In this document: in pieces, positions 33,711-43,844 of the stretch
Layout of the letters: every line of letters begins with the position of its first letter
Position numbering within the stretch: position 1 is the stretch's first letter
Source: CAWEQW01 sp963811365
GTDB lineage: Bacteria > Actinomycetota > Actinomycetes > Propionibacteriales > Nocardioidaceae
Direction of reading: 5' to 3'
Length of the DNA stretch: 64,000 nt
Assembly: GCA_963811365.1 (NCBI GenBank)
Contig: CAWEQW010000006.1
Coordinates: forward strand, 62,001 to 126,000
Made by a program: the position numbers and the translations under genes
The notes under the pieces: model-generated
Databases searched by the model: none
What the model saw: the letters and a program-made list of their open reading frames with translations, nothing else
What the model was told of the DNA's origin: nothing

Positions 33711-34889
33711 ATGAGGGCAAGGAACCGGGCACGAACAGTCCTGGCCGCCACCGCCGTGGCCGCCCTGGCCGCCAGCGGGAGCGCGGTGGCTGCAACGGGC
33801 GGGGGCGGCGGTCGCAGCGCCGGCACCGGCACCGGCGTCACGGTGACGCCCTACCTCAGCGGGCTGAACGCTCCGCGCGGCATCACGTTCGACGGGACCG
33901 GGCACCTGTACGTCGCCGAGTCCGGGGTCGCGGGACCCGACGACCACGGCCTCACCACGTCCGGCAGGGTCCGGCGCTACGACAGGGGATCCATGACGCC
34001 GTTCTGGTCGGCGTCGTTCTCCTCGCTGTACGTCCACGAGGCTCCGCCACCGGCACCGGCCGACGTGCTCGGACCCGAGGGCATGAGCGCGCAGGTCCAG
34101 GGCTGTGGACGGCACCGGACGCTTCCCCTGAGGGCCTGCCAGCCGCGGATGGTCATGAGCGAGTCGACCAAGGGCACCGGTGTCCACGACGCGCAGGTCG
34201 GCCGGCTGTTCCGGCTCAACCGCGGCAACGGCAGGGCCGTCACGGTGAGCAACGTCGGCGACCAGCAGTGGACGTGGACCAAGAACCACCCCAACGTCGC
34301 CGAGCCGCTCCCCGACTCCAACCCGTACGCCGTGCTCGTCAGCCGGTACGGGCACCGGGTCCGGACCTTCGTCGTGGACGCGGGCGCCAACACGGTCAGC
34401 GAGGTCACCAGGACCGGCCGCACCCGGGTCATCGCGCTGATCCCGAACGACACCCCGGCGCACGACTCCGCGCCCACCTGTGTGACCCGCGGGCCCGACG
34501 GCTGGCTGTACGTCGGCACCCTCGACCTCGTCGTGAACAACTTCGGCGCCACGCCGGGGCACTCCAACGTGTGGCGGGTCAACCCGAACGCGCACTACCC
34601 CGCGAAGCCGAGGCTGTGGGCCAGCGGACTGACCACCGTCACCGCCTGCGCGTTCGACCACAAGGGCACCTTCTGGGGCGCCGAGATGTTCTACCCGAAC
34701 CCGGCCGGAGCTCCCGGTGACCTGGTGCGGATCCCGTTCGCCCACCCGGGCCGCCTCACCCATGTCGGTGGCGGTCAGGTCCCGCTGCCCGGCGGCATCG
34801 CGGTGGCCCGCGACAACAGCCTCTACGTCACCACGAACTCCGCGGCTCCCGGGCCGGCGGGCGCCGTCGTGCGCGTGACGAACCCGTAA
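33711..34889 (+). CDS. Secreted ScyD/ScyE-like NHL-type beta-propeller
   Basis: A 392-residue exported protein. The signal peptide (ARTVLAATAVAALAASGSAVA) is followed by propeller blades beginning VTPYLSGLNAPRGITFDGTGHLYVAESG, typical of the ScyD/ScyE family, with later blades YAVLVSRYGHRVRTFVVDAGANTVSEV, GPDGWLYVGTL and GGIAVARDNSLYVTTNSA. The family name comes from a cyanobacterial scytonemin locus, but function in actinobacteria is unknown. The RBS TAAGGAG is good; a terminator hairpin follows directly. Confidence 0.85.
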   Translation: MRARNRARTVLAATAVAALAASGSAVAATGGGGGRSAGTGTGVTVTPYLSGLNAPRGITFDGTGHLYVAESGVAGPDDHGLTTSGRVRRYDRGSMTPFWSASFSSLYVHEAPPPAPADVLGPEGMSAQVQGCGRHRTLPLRACQPRMVMSESTKGTGVHDAQVGRLFRLNRGNGRAVTVSNVGDQQWTWTKNHPNVAEPLPDSNPYAVLVSRYGHRVRTFVVDAGANTVSEVTRTGRTRVIALIPNDTPAHDSAPTCVTRGPDGWLYVGTLDLVVNNFGATPGHSNVWRVNPNAHYPAKPRLWASGLTTVTACAFDHKGTFWGAEMFYPNPAGAPGDLVRIPFAHPGRLTHVGGGQVPLPGGIAVARDNSLYVTTNSAAPGPAGAVVRVTNP

Positions 34890-34890
34890 C

Positions 34891-34933
34891 CGAGCCCGGC
34901 TCGGGGGTGCACCGGAACCCCCGAGCCGGCTCG
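34891..34933 (+). terminator. Strong hairpin after the ScyD/ScyE-like gene
   Basis: CGAGCCCGGCTCGGGGGT and AACCCCCGAGCCGGCTCG pair over ~17 bp with one bulge and an 8-nt loop, starting one nucleotide after the TAA stop at 34889. It is a confident intrinsic-type terminator without a clear U-tract. Confidence 0.8.
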
Positions 34934-34981
34934 CGGGTAATGCGGTGGTCCCGCCGCCGGCCGCGTGCCAGGGTGGCCCGC

Positions 34982-35515
34982 ATGCCGGACATGTGGACCC
35001 CTCCCGACCAGGACCCCCGCACGCCCCCGACACCGCCGCACGGCGAGCGGGCGGTCGTCCTCGACTACCTGCGCGCCTACCGGCTGACGATCGAGCTCAA
35101 GTGCGAGGGCCTCGATCCCGAGCAGCTGGCTCGCCGTTCCGTGCCACCGTCGACGATGTCGCTGCTCGGCCTCGTCCGGCACCTCGCGTCGGTCGAGCAC
35201 AGCTGGTGCCGCCGGGTCCTCGAGGGCCAGGACCTGCCGAGGCTCTACCGGCGCGCCGACGACCGCGACCACGACTTCAACGGTGCCGTCGCCGACCCCG
35301 ACGTCGTCGCCGAGGCCTGGGAGTCCTGGCGTCGCGAGGTCGCGCACGCCGAGCAGCACGTCGAGACGATCGACGACCTCGGCGCGACGGTGCTGCACGA
35401 CGGGGAGGAGATCGAGGTCCGCGACATCCTCGTCCACCTCGTCGAGGAGTACGCCCGGCACGCCGGCCACGCGGACCTGCTCCGCGAGTGCATCGACGGC
35501 CGCACCGGCCAGTAG
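34982..35515 (+). CDS. DinB/DUF664 family protein
   Basis: A 177-residue four-helix-bundle protein of the DinB/mycothiol-dependent hydrolase type: RAVVLDYLRAYRLTIELKCEGL, SLLGLVRHLASVEHSWCRRVLEG with the first metal His, and DILVHLVEEYARHAGHADLLRE with the two closing His residues. Three His ligands in these positions are typical. It may act on mycothiol-linked or other small thiol adducts; the substrate is unknown. It is convergent with the molybdenum oxidase operon. Confidence 0.87.
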   Translation: MPDMWTPPDQDPRTPPTPPHGERAVVLDYLRAYRLTIELKCEGLDPEQLARRSVPPSTMSLLGLVRHLASVEHSWCRRVLEGQDLPRLYRRADDRDHDFNGAVADPDVVAEAWESWRREVAHAEQHVETIDDLGATVLHDGEEIEVRDILVHLVEEYARHAGHADLLRECIDGRTGQ

Positions 35516-35526
35516 GCCGCGCGGGC

Positions 35527-37640
<2,114 letters not shown>

Positions 37641-37641
<1 letters not shown>

Positions 37642-38627
37642 CACAGCTCCTTTCCGGCGAGGTCGGCGAGGACCATCGCGGTGGTCCGGCGCAGCAGCGG
37701 CAGCTTGTAGGCCGCCTCGGGGCCAGGATCGGCCTCGGCCAGCTCGGCGTCGAGCCCCGCGGCGACCGCGTCGCGGCTCAGCGCGGTTCCGGTGAGCGCC
37801 TCCTCCAGCGCGCGGGCGCGCCAGGGCTTGTGCGCGACGCCTCCCCAGCCGACCCGGGCCTCCTCGACCGTGTCGCCGTCGAGCCGCAGCACCGCGGCCA
37901 CCGAGACCAGGGCGAAGGCGTACGACGCACGGTCGCGGACCTTGACGTACGTCGACCGCGAGCCCTCGGCCAGCCGCGGCAGGGTCAGCCCGGTGATCAG
38001 CTCACCCCGCCGCAGGGTGGTGTCCTGCTCGGGGTGCTCGCCGGGCAGCCTGTGCAGGTCGGCGAAGGCCAGCGCCCGCTCGCCGCCGGCTCCGAGCACC
38101 CGCACCTCGGGCTCCACGACCGCGAGCCCCACGGCGAGGTCCGACGGGTGCACGGCCACGCAGTCCGGGGACGTGCCGAGGACCGCGTTGTCGTGCCCGT
38201 ACCCGTCCAGGGCCGAGCATCCCGAGCCCGGCTCGCGCTTGTTGCAGGGCGTGGTGACGTCCTGGAAGTAGACGCACCGCGTGCGCTGCAGCAGGTTGCC
38301 GGCCGTCGTGGCCTGGTTGCGGATCTGCCCCGACGCGCCGGCCAGCACGGCCCGGGCCACCACCGGCCAGTCGCGGCGCACGGCCGGGTGCGCCGCGAGA
38401 TCGCTGTTGCGCACGTTCGCGCCGACCCGCAGCCCGTGCTCGGTCTCCTCGACCTCGGTCATCGGCAGCCTGCTGATGTCGACGAGCAGGTCGGGGCGCG
38501 CCACCCCGAGCCTCAGGTGGTCGACGAGGTTGCTGCCCCCGGCCAGGAACACCGCGTTGTCGTGCCGGTCGACCGCTGCCACCGCGCCGGCCGGTTCGAC
38601 GGCACGCTGGTAGCCGAACGGCCTCAC
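37641..38627 (-). CDS. FAD-binding subunit of the molybdenum oxidase, with Cys cluster
   Basis: A 328-residue CO-dehydrogenase flavoprotein-type subunit. The FAD motifs VFLAGGSNLVDHLRLG and AGASGQIRNQATTAGNLLQRTRC are clear. A Cys-rich insert follows (CVYFQDVTTPCNKREPGSGC, then CVAV), four cysteines as in PaoB/YagS, where they hold an extra 4Fe-4S cluster. It carries electrons between the 2Fe-2S subunit and acceptor. A GTG start overlaps the 2Fe-2S gene stop (GTGA). Confidence 0.92.
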
Positions 38628-39151
38628 CGGGCTGCCGCCTGCCGGACCGCGGCGACGATGTTGACGTAGGCGCCGCACCGGCACAGGTTCCCGCTCATCC
38701 GTTCCCGGACCTCGTCGTCGGTGAGCGCCACGGCGCCGTCCAGGTCCTCGCTCACGTGGCTCGGCCAGCCGCGCCGGACCTCGTCCAGGACGCCGACCGC
38801 CGAGCAGACCTGCCCAGGGGTGCAGTAGCCGCACTGCAGCGCGTCCCGCTCGACGAAGGCCTCCTGGACCGGATGCAGGTCGCCGTCGGCCGCGTCGGCC
38901 AGCCCGGACGCCGTCACCACCTGCGCGCCGTCGTGGGACACCGCGAGAGCGAGGCAGGTCAGGTGCCGGCGACCGTCGAGGAGGACGGTGCACGAGCCGC
39001 ACTGACCGTGGTCGCAGCCCTTCTTCGGTGAGGTCACGCCGAGGCGCTCACGGAGCAGGTCGAGCAAGGAGGTCCGGGGATCCACGGCGACGGTGTGCCG
39101 GGTGCCGTCCACGGTGATGACGACCGGGACTGCCGGGTCGGGTGCGGCCAT
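38624..39151 (-). CDS. 2Fe-2S subunit of the molybdenum oxidase
   Basis: A 175-residue electron-transfer subunit. It has a plant-type 2Fe-2S domain (GCDHGQCGSCTVLLDGRRHLTC) and the helical [2Fe-2S] domain (CGYCTPGQVCSAVGVL, MSGNLCRCGAYVNIVAAV). It is the first gene of the three-gene operon. ATG 39151 is chosen because the beta-grasp domain begins nine residues later. An in-frame hydrophobic extension exists upstream but lacks family similarity and no Tat motif is seen. Confidence 0.92.
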   Translation of the reverse strand: MAAPDPAVPVVITVDGTRHTVAVDPRTSLLDLLRERLGVTSPKKGCDHGQCGSCTVLLDGRRHLTCLALAVSHDGAQVVTASGLADAADGDLHPVQEAFVERDALQCGYCTPGQVCSAVGVLDEVRRGWPSHVSEDLDGAVALTDDEVRERMSGNLCRCGAYVNIVAAVRQAAAR

Positions 39152-39532
39152 GGCGCCCCGTTCCCCGTTCCCGGCCGTCCAATCCGGGGGGCGGTACCTG
39201 GGCCGGCTGTCGAGGCGGTCAGTCGCCGTCGGGCCGGTCGAACCGCGAGCGACGTGGATCCCCTGCCGGCGCTCCGACGCCGACCGGGCGACGTACAGCG
39301 CGACCGGCGCCACGGCGTACGCCGCCTGGGCGCGCAGCAGCATGACGAGCGCGAAGGCCCTGCCCGGCTGACCCGAGGGAACGCCCATCCCGGCGAGGAA
39401 CAGCGCGACGTCGGAGAGCAGCAGCCGCGCGAGGCCCGGCACGGCGCCCTGCCCGGGACGGGACGGGGGGTGTCAGAGCCGGCCGGCGGGGTACCCGACC
39501 GGTGTTCCCGGAAGACCGGAGGAGGTTCGACG
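39152..39532. other. 381-bp intergenic region
   Basis: This lies between the divergent molybdenum oxidase operon and the ChaB-like gene. It must hold both promoters. On the minus strand an open frame continuous with the 2Fe-2S gene encodes a hydrophobic stretch (LLLSDVALFLAGMG, AFALVMLLRAQAAYAVAP) that may be a decayed membrane-protein fragment. I see no supported gene. Confidence 0.4.
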
Positions 39533-39937
39533 ATGCCGGCCGACAAGGAGATGCCGTCGACGCTGGAGCGCTCGCCCGACAAGGCGCAGCGGACCTGGAA
39601 GAAGACCCACGACTCCGCCGTCGACGAGTACGGCGAGGGCGAGCGCGCGCACCGCGCCGCCTACAGCTCGCTCAAGCACAGCTTCGAGAAGGTGGGCGAC
39701 CACTGGGAGCCGAAGGACGAGAAGGGCCCCTCGGACGAGCAGGGCGCCAAGTCCGGCGCCGCGGCCCGCAAGGGCGGCGAGACGGCCGGCGGCGTGGACG
39801 CGAACGCCTCCAAGCAGCACCTCATGGACGTCGCCAAGAAGCTCGACGTCCGGGGTCGGTCGCGGATGAACAAGGACGAGCTCGTCGACGCCATCCAGAA
39901 GGCGAACGCACGGGAGACCCGCAAGAGCCGCTCGTGA
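39533..39937 (+). CDS. ChaB-like protein with Rho N-terminal (SAP-like) domain
   Basis: A 134-residue charged protein. Residues ~5-65 match the ChaB fold (MPSTLERSPDKAQRTWKKTHDSAVDEYGEGERAHRAAYSSLKHSFEKVG). After a Gly/Ala linker the C-terminus (SKQHLMDVAKKLDVRGRSRMNKDELVDAIQKAN) is a Rho-N/SAP-like helix-extended-loop-helix that often binds nucleic acid. In enterobacteria ChaB is named as a cation-transport regulator with weak support; here two transporter genes follow on the same strand. The RBS GGAGG is good. Confidence 0.85.
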   Translation: MPADKEMPSTLERSPDKAQRTWKKTHDSAVDEYGEGERAHRAAYSSLKHSFEKVGDHWEPKDEKGPSDEQGAKSGAAARKGGETAGGVDANASKQHLMDVAKKLDVRGRSRMNKDELVDAIQKANARETRKSRS

Positions 39938-40073
39938 CCCGGAGGTGACCCCATGGCCGTCGGCGCTGCCGCCGGTGCGGTCCGTGACGCCGGTGGCCGG
40001 TCGGTAGGCTGGCGGGCGGTGTGCCGGGAAGTCTGGTCGGCGAGCTGTCGTCCGACCCCGCGAAAGGCTGTCC

Positions 40074-41501
40074 GTGTCCCGCTCCCGCTCCCGTCCGGCG
40101 GACCCGCCCGACGTCGCAGCGACGCAGCGCAGCGCGCTGCTGCACCGGCGCTCGCTGCTGCTGCTGGCGTTCGCCTTCGCGGTGATGGCCGATCCGGTCT
40201 CCTCCGTGGCGTACGCCGTCGAGGCGGCGCTGCGGGCGCTGCACGGCGACCTGGCGCTCCTCGTGCCGACGATGGCGCTGGTCGTGGCGATCATCGCGCT
40301 GGTGATCGTCAACTACCAGCAGCTCATCCGGCGCTACCCCCAGGGGGGCGGTGCCGCGGCGGCCACCGGGGAGGCGTTCGGTGAGGCGTGGGCGTTCGTG
40401 CCCATCGGGGCACTGATCGTGGACTTCGTGCTGACCATCGCGATCAGCGTCTCGGCCGGGGCGTCGGCGGTGATCGCCTACTTCCCGGGGCTGGCGCCGT
40501 GGCGGCTTCCGCTGGCGCTGGCGCTGGTGCTGGTCGTGGGCGCGATCACCTGGTTCGGCCACCTCGGGCGGCTCTTCTTCGCGGTCCTGACCCTGGCGTT
40601 CATCGCGGTGGCGGCCACCGTGCTGGGCTTCGGGCTCACGGCCACGCCCGACCCGACCGGCACGATCACCCACACGTCCGGTCAGGCCGCCGGGATCGCC
40701 GTCGTGCTCGCGTTCCCGGTCGCGATGGCCCTCGCGACCGGGGTCGAGGCGCCCTCGTCGGCGATCGCCCAGCTCGGCCAGCTCGACGACGCCGGCCGCA
40801 AGCACTTCGGACGGGTCACCCTGTGGCTGACGCTCGGCATCGTCGGCAGCATCACGCTCGGGCTCGCGATCGAGGCGGACCGGCTCCGGATCGGGGTCCC
40901 GCCCACCGACAGCACCCAGATCGCCGAGCTGGCCCGGGTGGCGGCCCCCGTGCCGGTCTTCGCGGCCTTCCAGCTCGTCACCGCGCTGCTGCTGCTGTCG
41001 GCGGCCAGCTCGTCGTTCCAGGCCGGGCCCGGGCTGCTCAAGGCCCTCGCCCAGCACACCACCGCGGGCGACCGGCGGCTCGGCATCCTCCCCGAGGGTC
41101 TGGGGCGCACGAACCACCACCACACGCCGTACTGGGGGGTCGTGCTGTTCGGGCTGGTCTCGGCAGCGGTGGTCGCGGCCGCGGGCGGGCGAGACCAGGA
41201 GCTCGTGCTCTTCTACGCTGTTGCGGTGTTCCTCAGCTTCCTCGCGGGGCTCGCGGCCATGGCCTGGTTCGCCCGGCGCGAGCACCGGAGCGGATCTCTG
41301 GCGCTGAACGTGGTGGGCGCGCTCGTGGTGGCCTTCACACTGGTCGTCAACCTCGCTCGCGGACTGCCCGTGGTCAGCCTGGTGGCCGCGCTGCTGGTCG
41401 CGGCGGTCCTGCACCAGGTCTGGGTGCGAGCGGGCCGTCCTCGCGGCGTCGCCGCCCTCGCCGCCGAGGCCGAGGCCGAGGCCGCGGAGGACCCCGCATG
41501 A
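40074..41501 (+). CDS. APC superfamily transporter
   Basis: A 475-residue membrane protein with ~12 helices. The amino acid/polyamine/organocation pattern is seen in VMADPVSSVAYAVEAAL (helix 1 break), YPQGGGAAAATGEAFGEAWAF (helix 2-3) and VEAPSSAIAQLGQLDDAGRKHFGRV (helix 6-7 loop). It could move amino acids or cations; K+ uptake proteins of the KUP group share this fold. It starts at GTG 40074 and overlaps the next gene (ATGA), so it works with the adjacent antiporter. Confidence 0.82.
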   Translation: MSRSRSRPADPPDVAATQRSALLHRRSLLLLAFAFAVMADPVSSVAYAVEAALRALHGDLALLVPTMALVVAIIALVIVNYQQLIRRYPQGGGAAAATGEAFGEAWAFVPIGALIVDFVLTIAISVSAGASAVIAYFPGLAPWRLPLALALVLVVGAITWFGHLGRLFFAVLTLAFIAVAATVLGFGLTATPDPTGTITHTSGQAAGIAVVLAFPVAMALATGVEAPSSAIAQLGQLDDAGRKHFGRVTLWLTLGIVGSITLGLAIEADRLRIGVPPTDSTQIAELARVAAPVPVFAAFQLVTALLLLSAASSSFQAGPGLLKALAQHTTAGDRRLGILPEGLGRTNHHHTPYWGVVLFGLVSAAVVAAAGGRDQELVLFYAVAVFLSFLAGLAAMAWFARREHRSGSLALNVVGALVVAFTLVVNLARGLPVVSLVAALLVAAVLHQVWVRAGRPRGVAALAAEAEAEAAEDPA

Positions 41502-43084
41502 CCACCGCCGCCCTGGTGATGGTGCTGGTCGCCGGCGTGATCGTGCTCACCCCGCTCGCCGACCGGGTCTCGGTGCCCCAGCCGGTGCTGCTGACGGTGT
41601 TCGGGCTGGCACTGGCGCTGATGCCGTTCACTCCCGACCTGAACGGTCTGGACCCCAACCTGGTGCTGCCCGTGGTGCTGCCGCCACTGCTGTTCGCGGC
41701 GACGCAGCGCACCACCGCGCGCGAGTTCCGAGAGCACGGTGGCGCCGTCCTGCTGCTCGCCGTCGGGCTGACCACGGCCACCGTCGGGGTCGTCGCGGTC
41801 GTCGCGCACGCGGCGGGGCTGCCGTGGGCGGCGGCCTGGGTGCTCGGCGCGGTGGTCTCGCCGCCGGACCCCGTCGCCGCCACTGCCGTGGCCCGACGGC
41901 TGCGGCTACCGACCCGGCTGGTGACCGTGCTGGAGGGCGAGGGCATGTTCAACGACGCCACCGCCCTGGTGGCGTACAAGGTCGCGGTGACCGCCGCGGT
42001 GACCGGCTCCCTGTCGGTCGGCGGCACGGCGCTGCGGCTGCTGCTCGCGGTCACGGTCGGCGTCGGCGTCGGCCTGCTGCTCGGCTGGCTGACCCGGGTC
42101 GCCCTCTCGGTGATCGGGGACGCCTACTCCGAGACGACGCTGACCGTGCTGGTGCCCTTCCTGGCCTACGTGGCCGCCGAGCGGCTCGACGGCTCCGGGG
42201 TGCTGGCGGTGCTGGTGCTCGGGCTGTTCCTACGCTCCTACAGCCACCACGCCACCACGTCACGAGGCTGGCTGCTCGGCCGGTCGGTCTGGTCCTACGC
42301 CGACTTCCTGATCACGAGCCTGCTCTTCTCGGTGCTCGGCTTCGAGCTGGTGAAGGTCATCGAGAACAGCAGGCCCGGCTCCGGAACGGTGGGGCTGACG
42401 GTGGCCGTCGTGGCCGCGGTCGTGCTGTTCCGACCGGTGTGGATCTTCCCGTCGTCCTGGCTGGCGCGGCGGCGGGCGCTCCGCCGCGACTACCCCTCGC
42501 CCGTGGGCTGGAAGGAGACCACGGTGGTGTCGTGGGCCGGCATGCGCGGGGTGGTCACGGTGGCGACGGCGCTGGCGGTCCCGCTCACCGTCAGGGGGGG
42601 TGGACAGTTCACCGACCGGGACGCGGTCGTGGTGGTCGCCCTGATCTGCGTGCTGATCACGCTCGTGGCCCAGGGGCTGACGCTCGCGCCTCTGGTGCGC
42701 CGGCTGGGCGTGGGCGGCGAGGACGACGACAACGGCGAGGTCAACGAGCTGCGGCTGCGTGCGGCACACGCCGGCCTCGACGCGGTCCGGTCGAGCTCGG
42801 ACGACGTGCCTCGGGACGTGCGCAGGGCGGCGCTCCTGCAGTACGACGGCTTCCTGGCCGCGCAGACGGCCCTGGAGGAGGCCCGCACGGCGTCCGGTGA
42901 GGAAGAGCGCGACGGCGAGCAGAAGGACGAGGCCGCCAAGCAGCTGCAGAACCTCCTCGACCGCGCCGCGTCCGCCGAACGGGACCTCGTGCTCGAGGCC
43001 CGCCGGCGCGGCGAGGTCAGCTCCGCGAGCGCCGACGAGGTGCTGCGCGACGTCGAGGGACGGGCGCTGAGAGACCTGGGCTGA
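41498..43084 (+). CDS. CPA1-type Na+/H+ antiporter
   Basis: A 528-residue protein with ~12 helices of the NhaP/NHE type: VLPPLLFAATQRTTAREFREHGG, AVVSPPDPVAATAVARRLRLPTRLVTVLEGEGMFNDATALV with the functional Asp residues, and VSWAGMRGVVTVATALAVP. A ~120-residue cytoplasmic tail rich in Glu/Ala (coiled-coil-like) follows. It exchanges Na+ or K+ for H+. It is cotranslated with the APC transporter upstream (4-nt overlap). Confidence 0.92.
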   Translation: MTTAALVMVLVAGVIVLTPLADRVSVPQPVLLTVFGLALALMPFTPDLNGLDPNLVLPVVLPPLLFAATQRTTAREFREHGGAVLLLAVGLTTATVGVVAVVAHAAGLPWAAAWVLGAVVSPPDPVAATAVARRLRLPTRLVTVLEGEGMFNDATALVAYKVAVTAAVTGSLSVGGTALRLLLAVTVGVGVGLLLGWLTRVALSVIGDAYSETTLTVLVPFLAYVAAERLDGSGVLAVLVLGLFLRSYSHHATTSRGWLLGRSVWSYADFLITSLLFSVLGFELVKVIENSRPGSGTVGLTVAVVAAVVLFRPVWIFPSSWLARRRALRRDYPSPVGWKETTVVSWAGMRGVVTVATALAVPLTVRGGGQFTDRDAVVVVALICVLITLVAQGLTLAPLVRRLGVGGEDDDNGEVNELRLRAAHAGLDAVRSSSDDVPRDVRRAALLQYDGFLAAQTALEEARTASGEEERDGEQKDEAAKQLQNLLDRAASAERDLVLEARRRGEVSSASADEVLRDVEGRALRDLG

Positions 43085-43300
43085 CCGGACCACGACGCCG
43101 GCGACGCTGCCCGGCTCCATGGCCGCGGCGAGGTGCATCACGGTGTCGGCGGCGCGGATCTCGGCGATGCCGGCCTCCGACCACCCGCCACGGGTGAAGC
43201 GCCGGGGGTGCCGGCCGAATGCAATGGGGAACCAAGGGGCCCTGACTCCTGCCGCTGTGCCGACGGACTCGGCCGAACGACTGCTGAAGGTGGTTGCACG

Positions 43301-43699
43301 ATGTTCGACAACAACGGTTCGTTCCTCCTGGCGATGTTCGAGTTCTTCATCTTCTTCGCCTGGTTCATGTGCCTGTTCTGGGTCTTCGGCGACCTGTTCC
43401 GCAGCAAGGACCTCGGCGGCTTCGCCAAGACCATCTGGGTGCTGTTCCTGATCATCCTTCCGGTGCTGGGCCTGTTGATCTACCTGATCGCCCGCGGCCA
43501 CGGCATGACGCAGCGCTCGCTGGACGCGCAGGCCGAGGCACAGAAGCAGCAGGACGCCTACATCCGCTCGGTCGCGGCGGCGAACACCGGCGGCGGCAGC
43601 GGCGCCGGCGACCAGATCGCGTCCGCCAAGGCGCTGCTCGACTCGGGCGCGATCAGCGCCGAGGAGTTCGAGCAGCTGAAGGCCAAGGCGCTCGCCTGA
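43301..43699 (+). CDS. Small membrane protein with PLDc_N and SHOCT domains
   Basis: A 132-residue protein. Two N-terminal helices (LLAMFEFFIFFAWFMCLFWVFGDLF, FAKTIWVLFLIILPVLGLLIYLIARGHGM) match the phospholipase D N-terminal (PLDc_N) membrane module. A charged linker leads to a C-terminal SHOCT motif (IASAKALLDSGAISAEEFEQLKAKAL). Such proteins are common in actinomycetes; the SHOCT part may mediate oligomerisation. Function unknown. Confidence 0.87.
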   Translation: MFDNNGSFLLAMFEFFIFFAWFMCLFWVFGDLFRSKDLGGFAKTIWVLFLIILPVLGLLIYLIARGHGMTQRSLDAQAEAQKQQDAYIRSVAAANTGGGSGAGDQIASAKALLDSGAISAEEFEQLKAKALA

Positions 43700-43844
43700 G
43701 ACGTCGCACACCGGTGGCCGCGGCCCGGGTCGGGTCCTACGGGATCAGGCTCAGGTCGCGGCCGTGGCGCTGGTCGAGACGATGAGCTTCGCGGCGACCG
43801 GGGGCTCCACGGCTCGGTGAGCCGGGAGCGGCCGCACGGTGATC

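Noticed and set aside
43085..43210. Minus-strand peptide (GGWSEAGIAEIRAADTVMHL, AAAMEPGSVAGVVVRSA)
   Set aside because: It looks protein-like for ~35 residues but has no start, runs antisense into the antiporter gene end and matches no family I can name; possibly a tiny gene relic.
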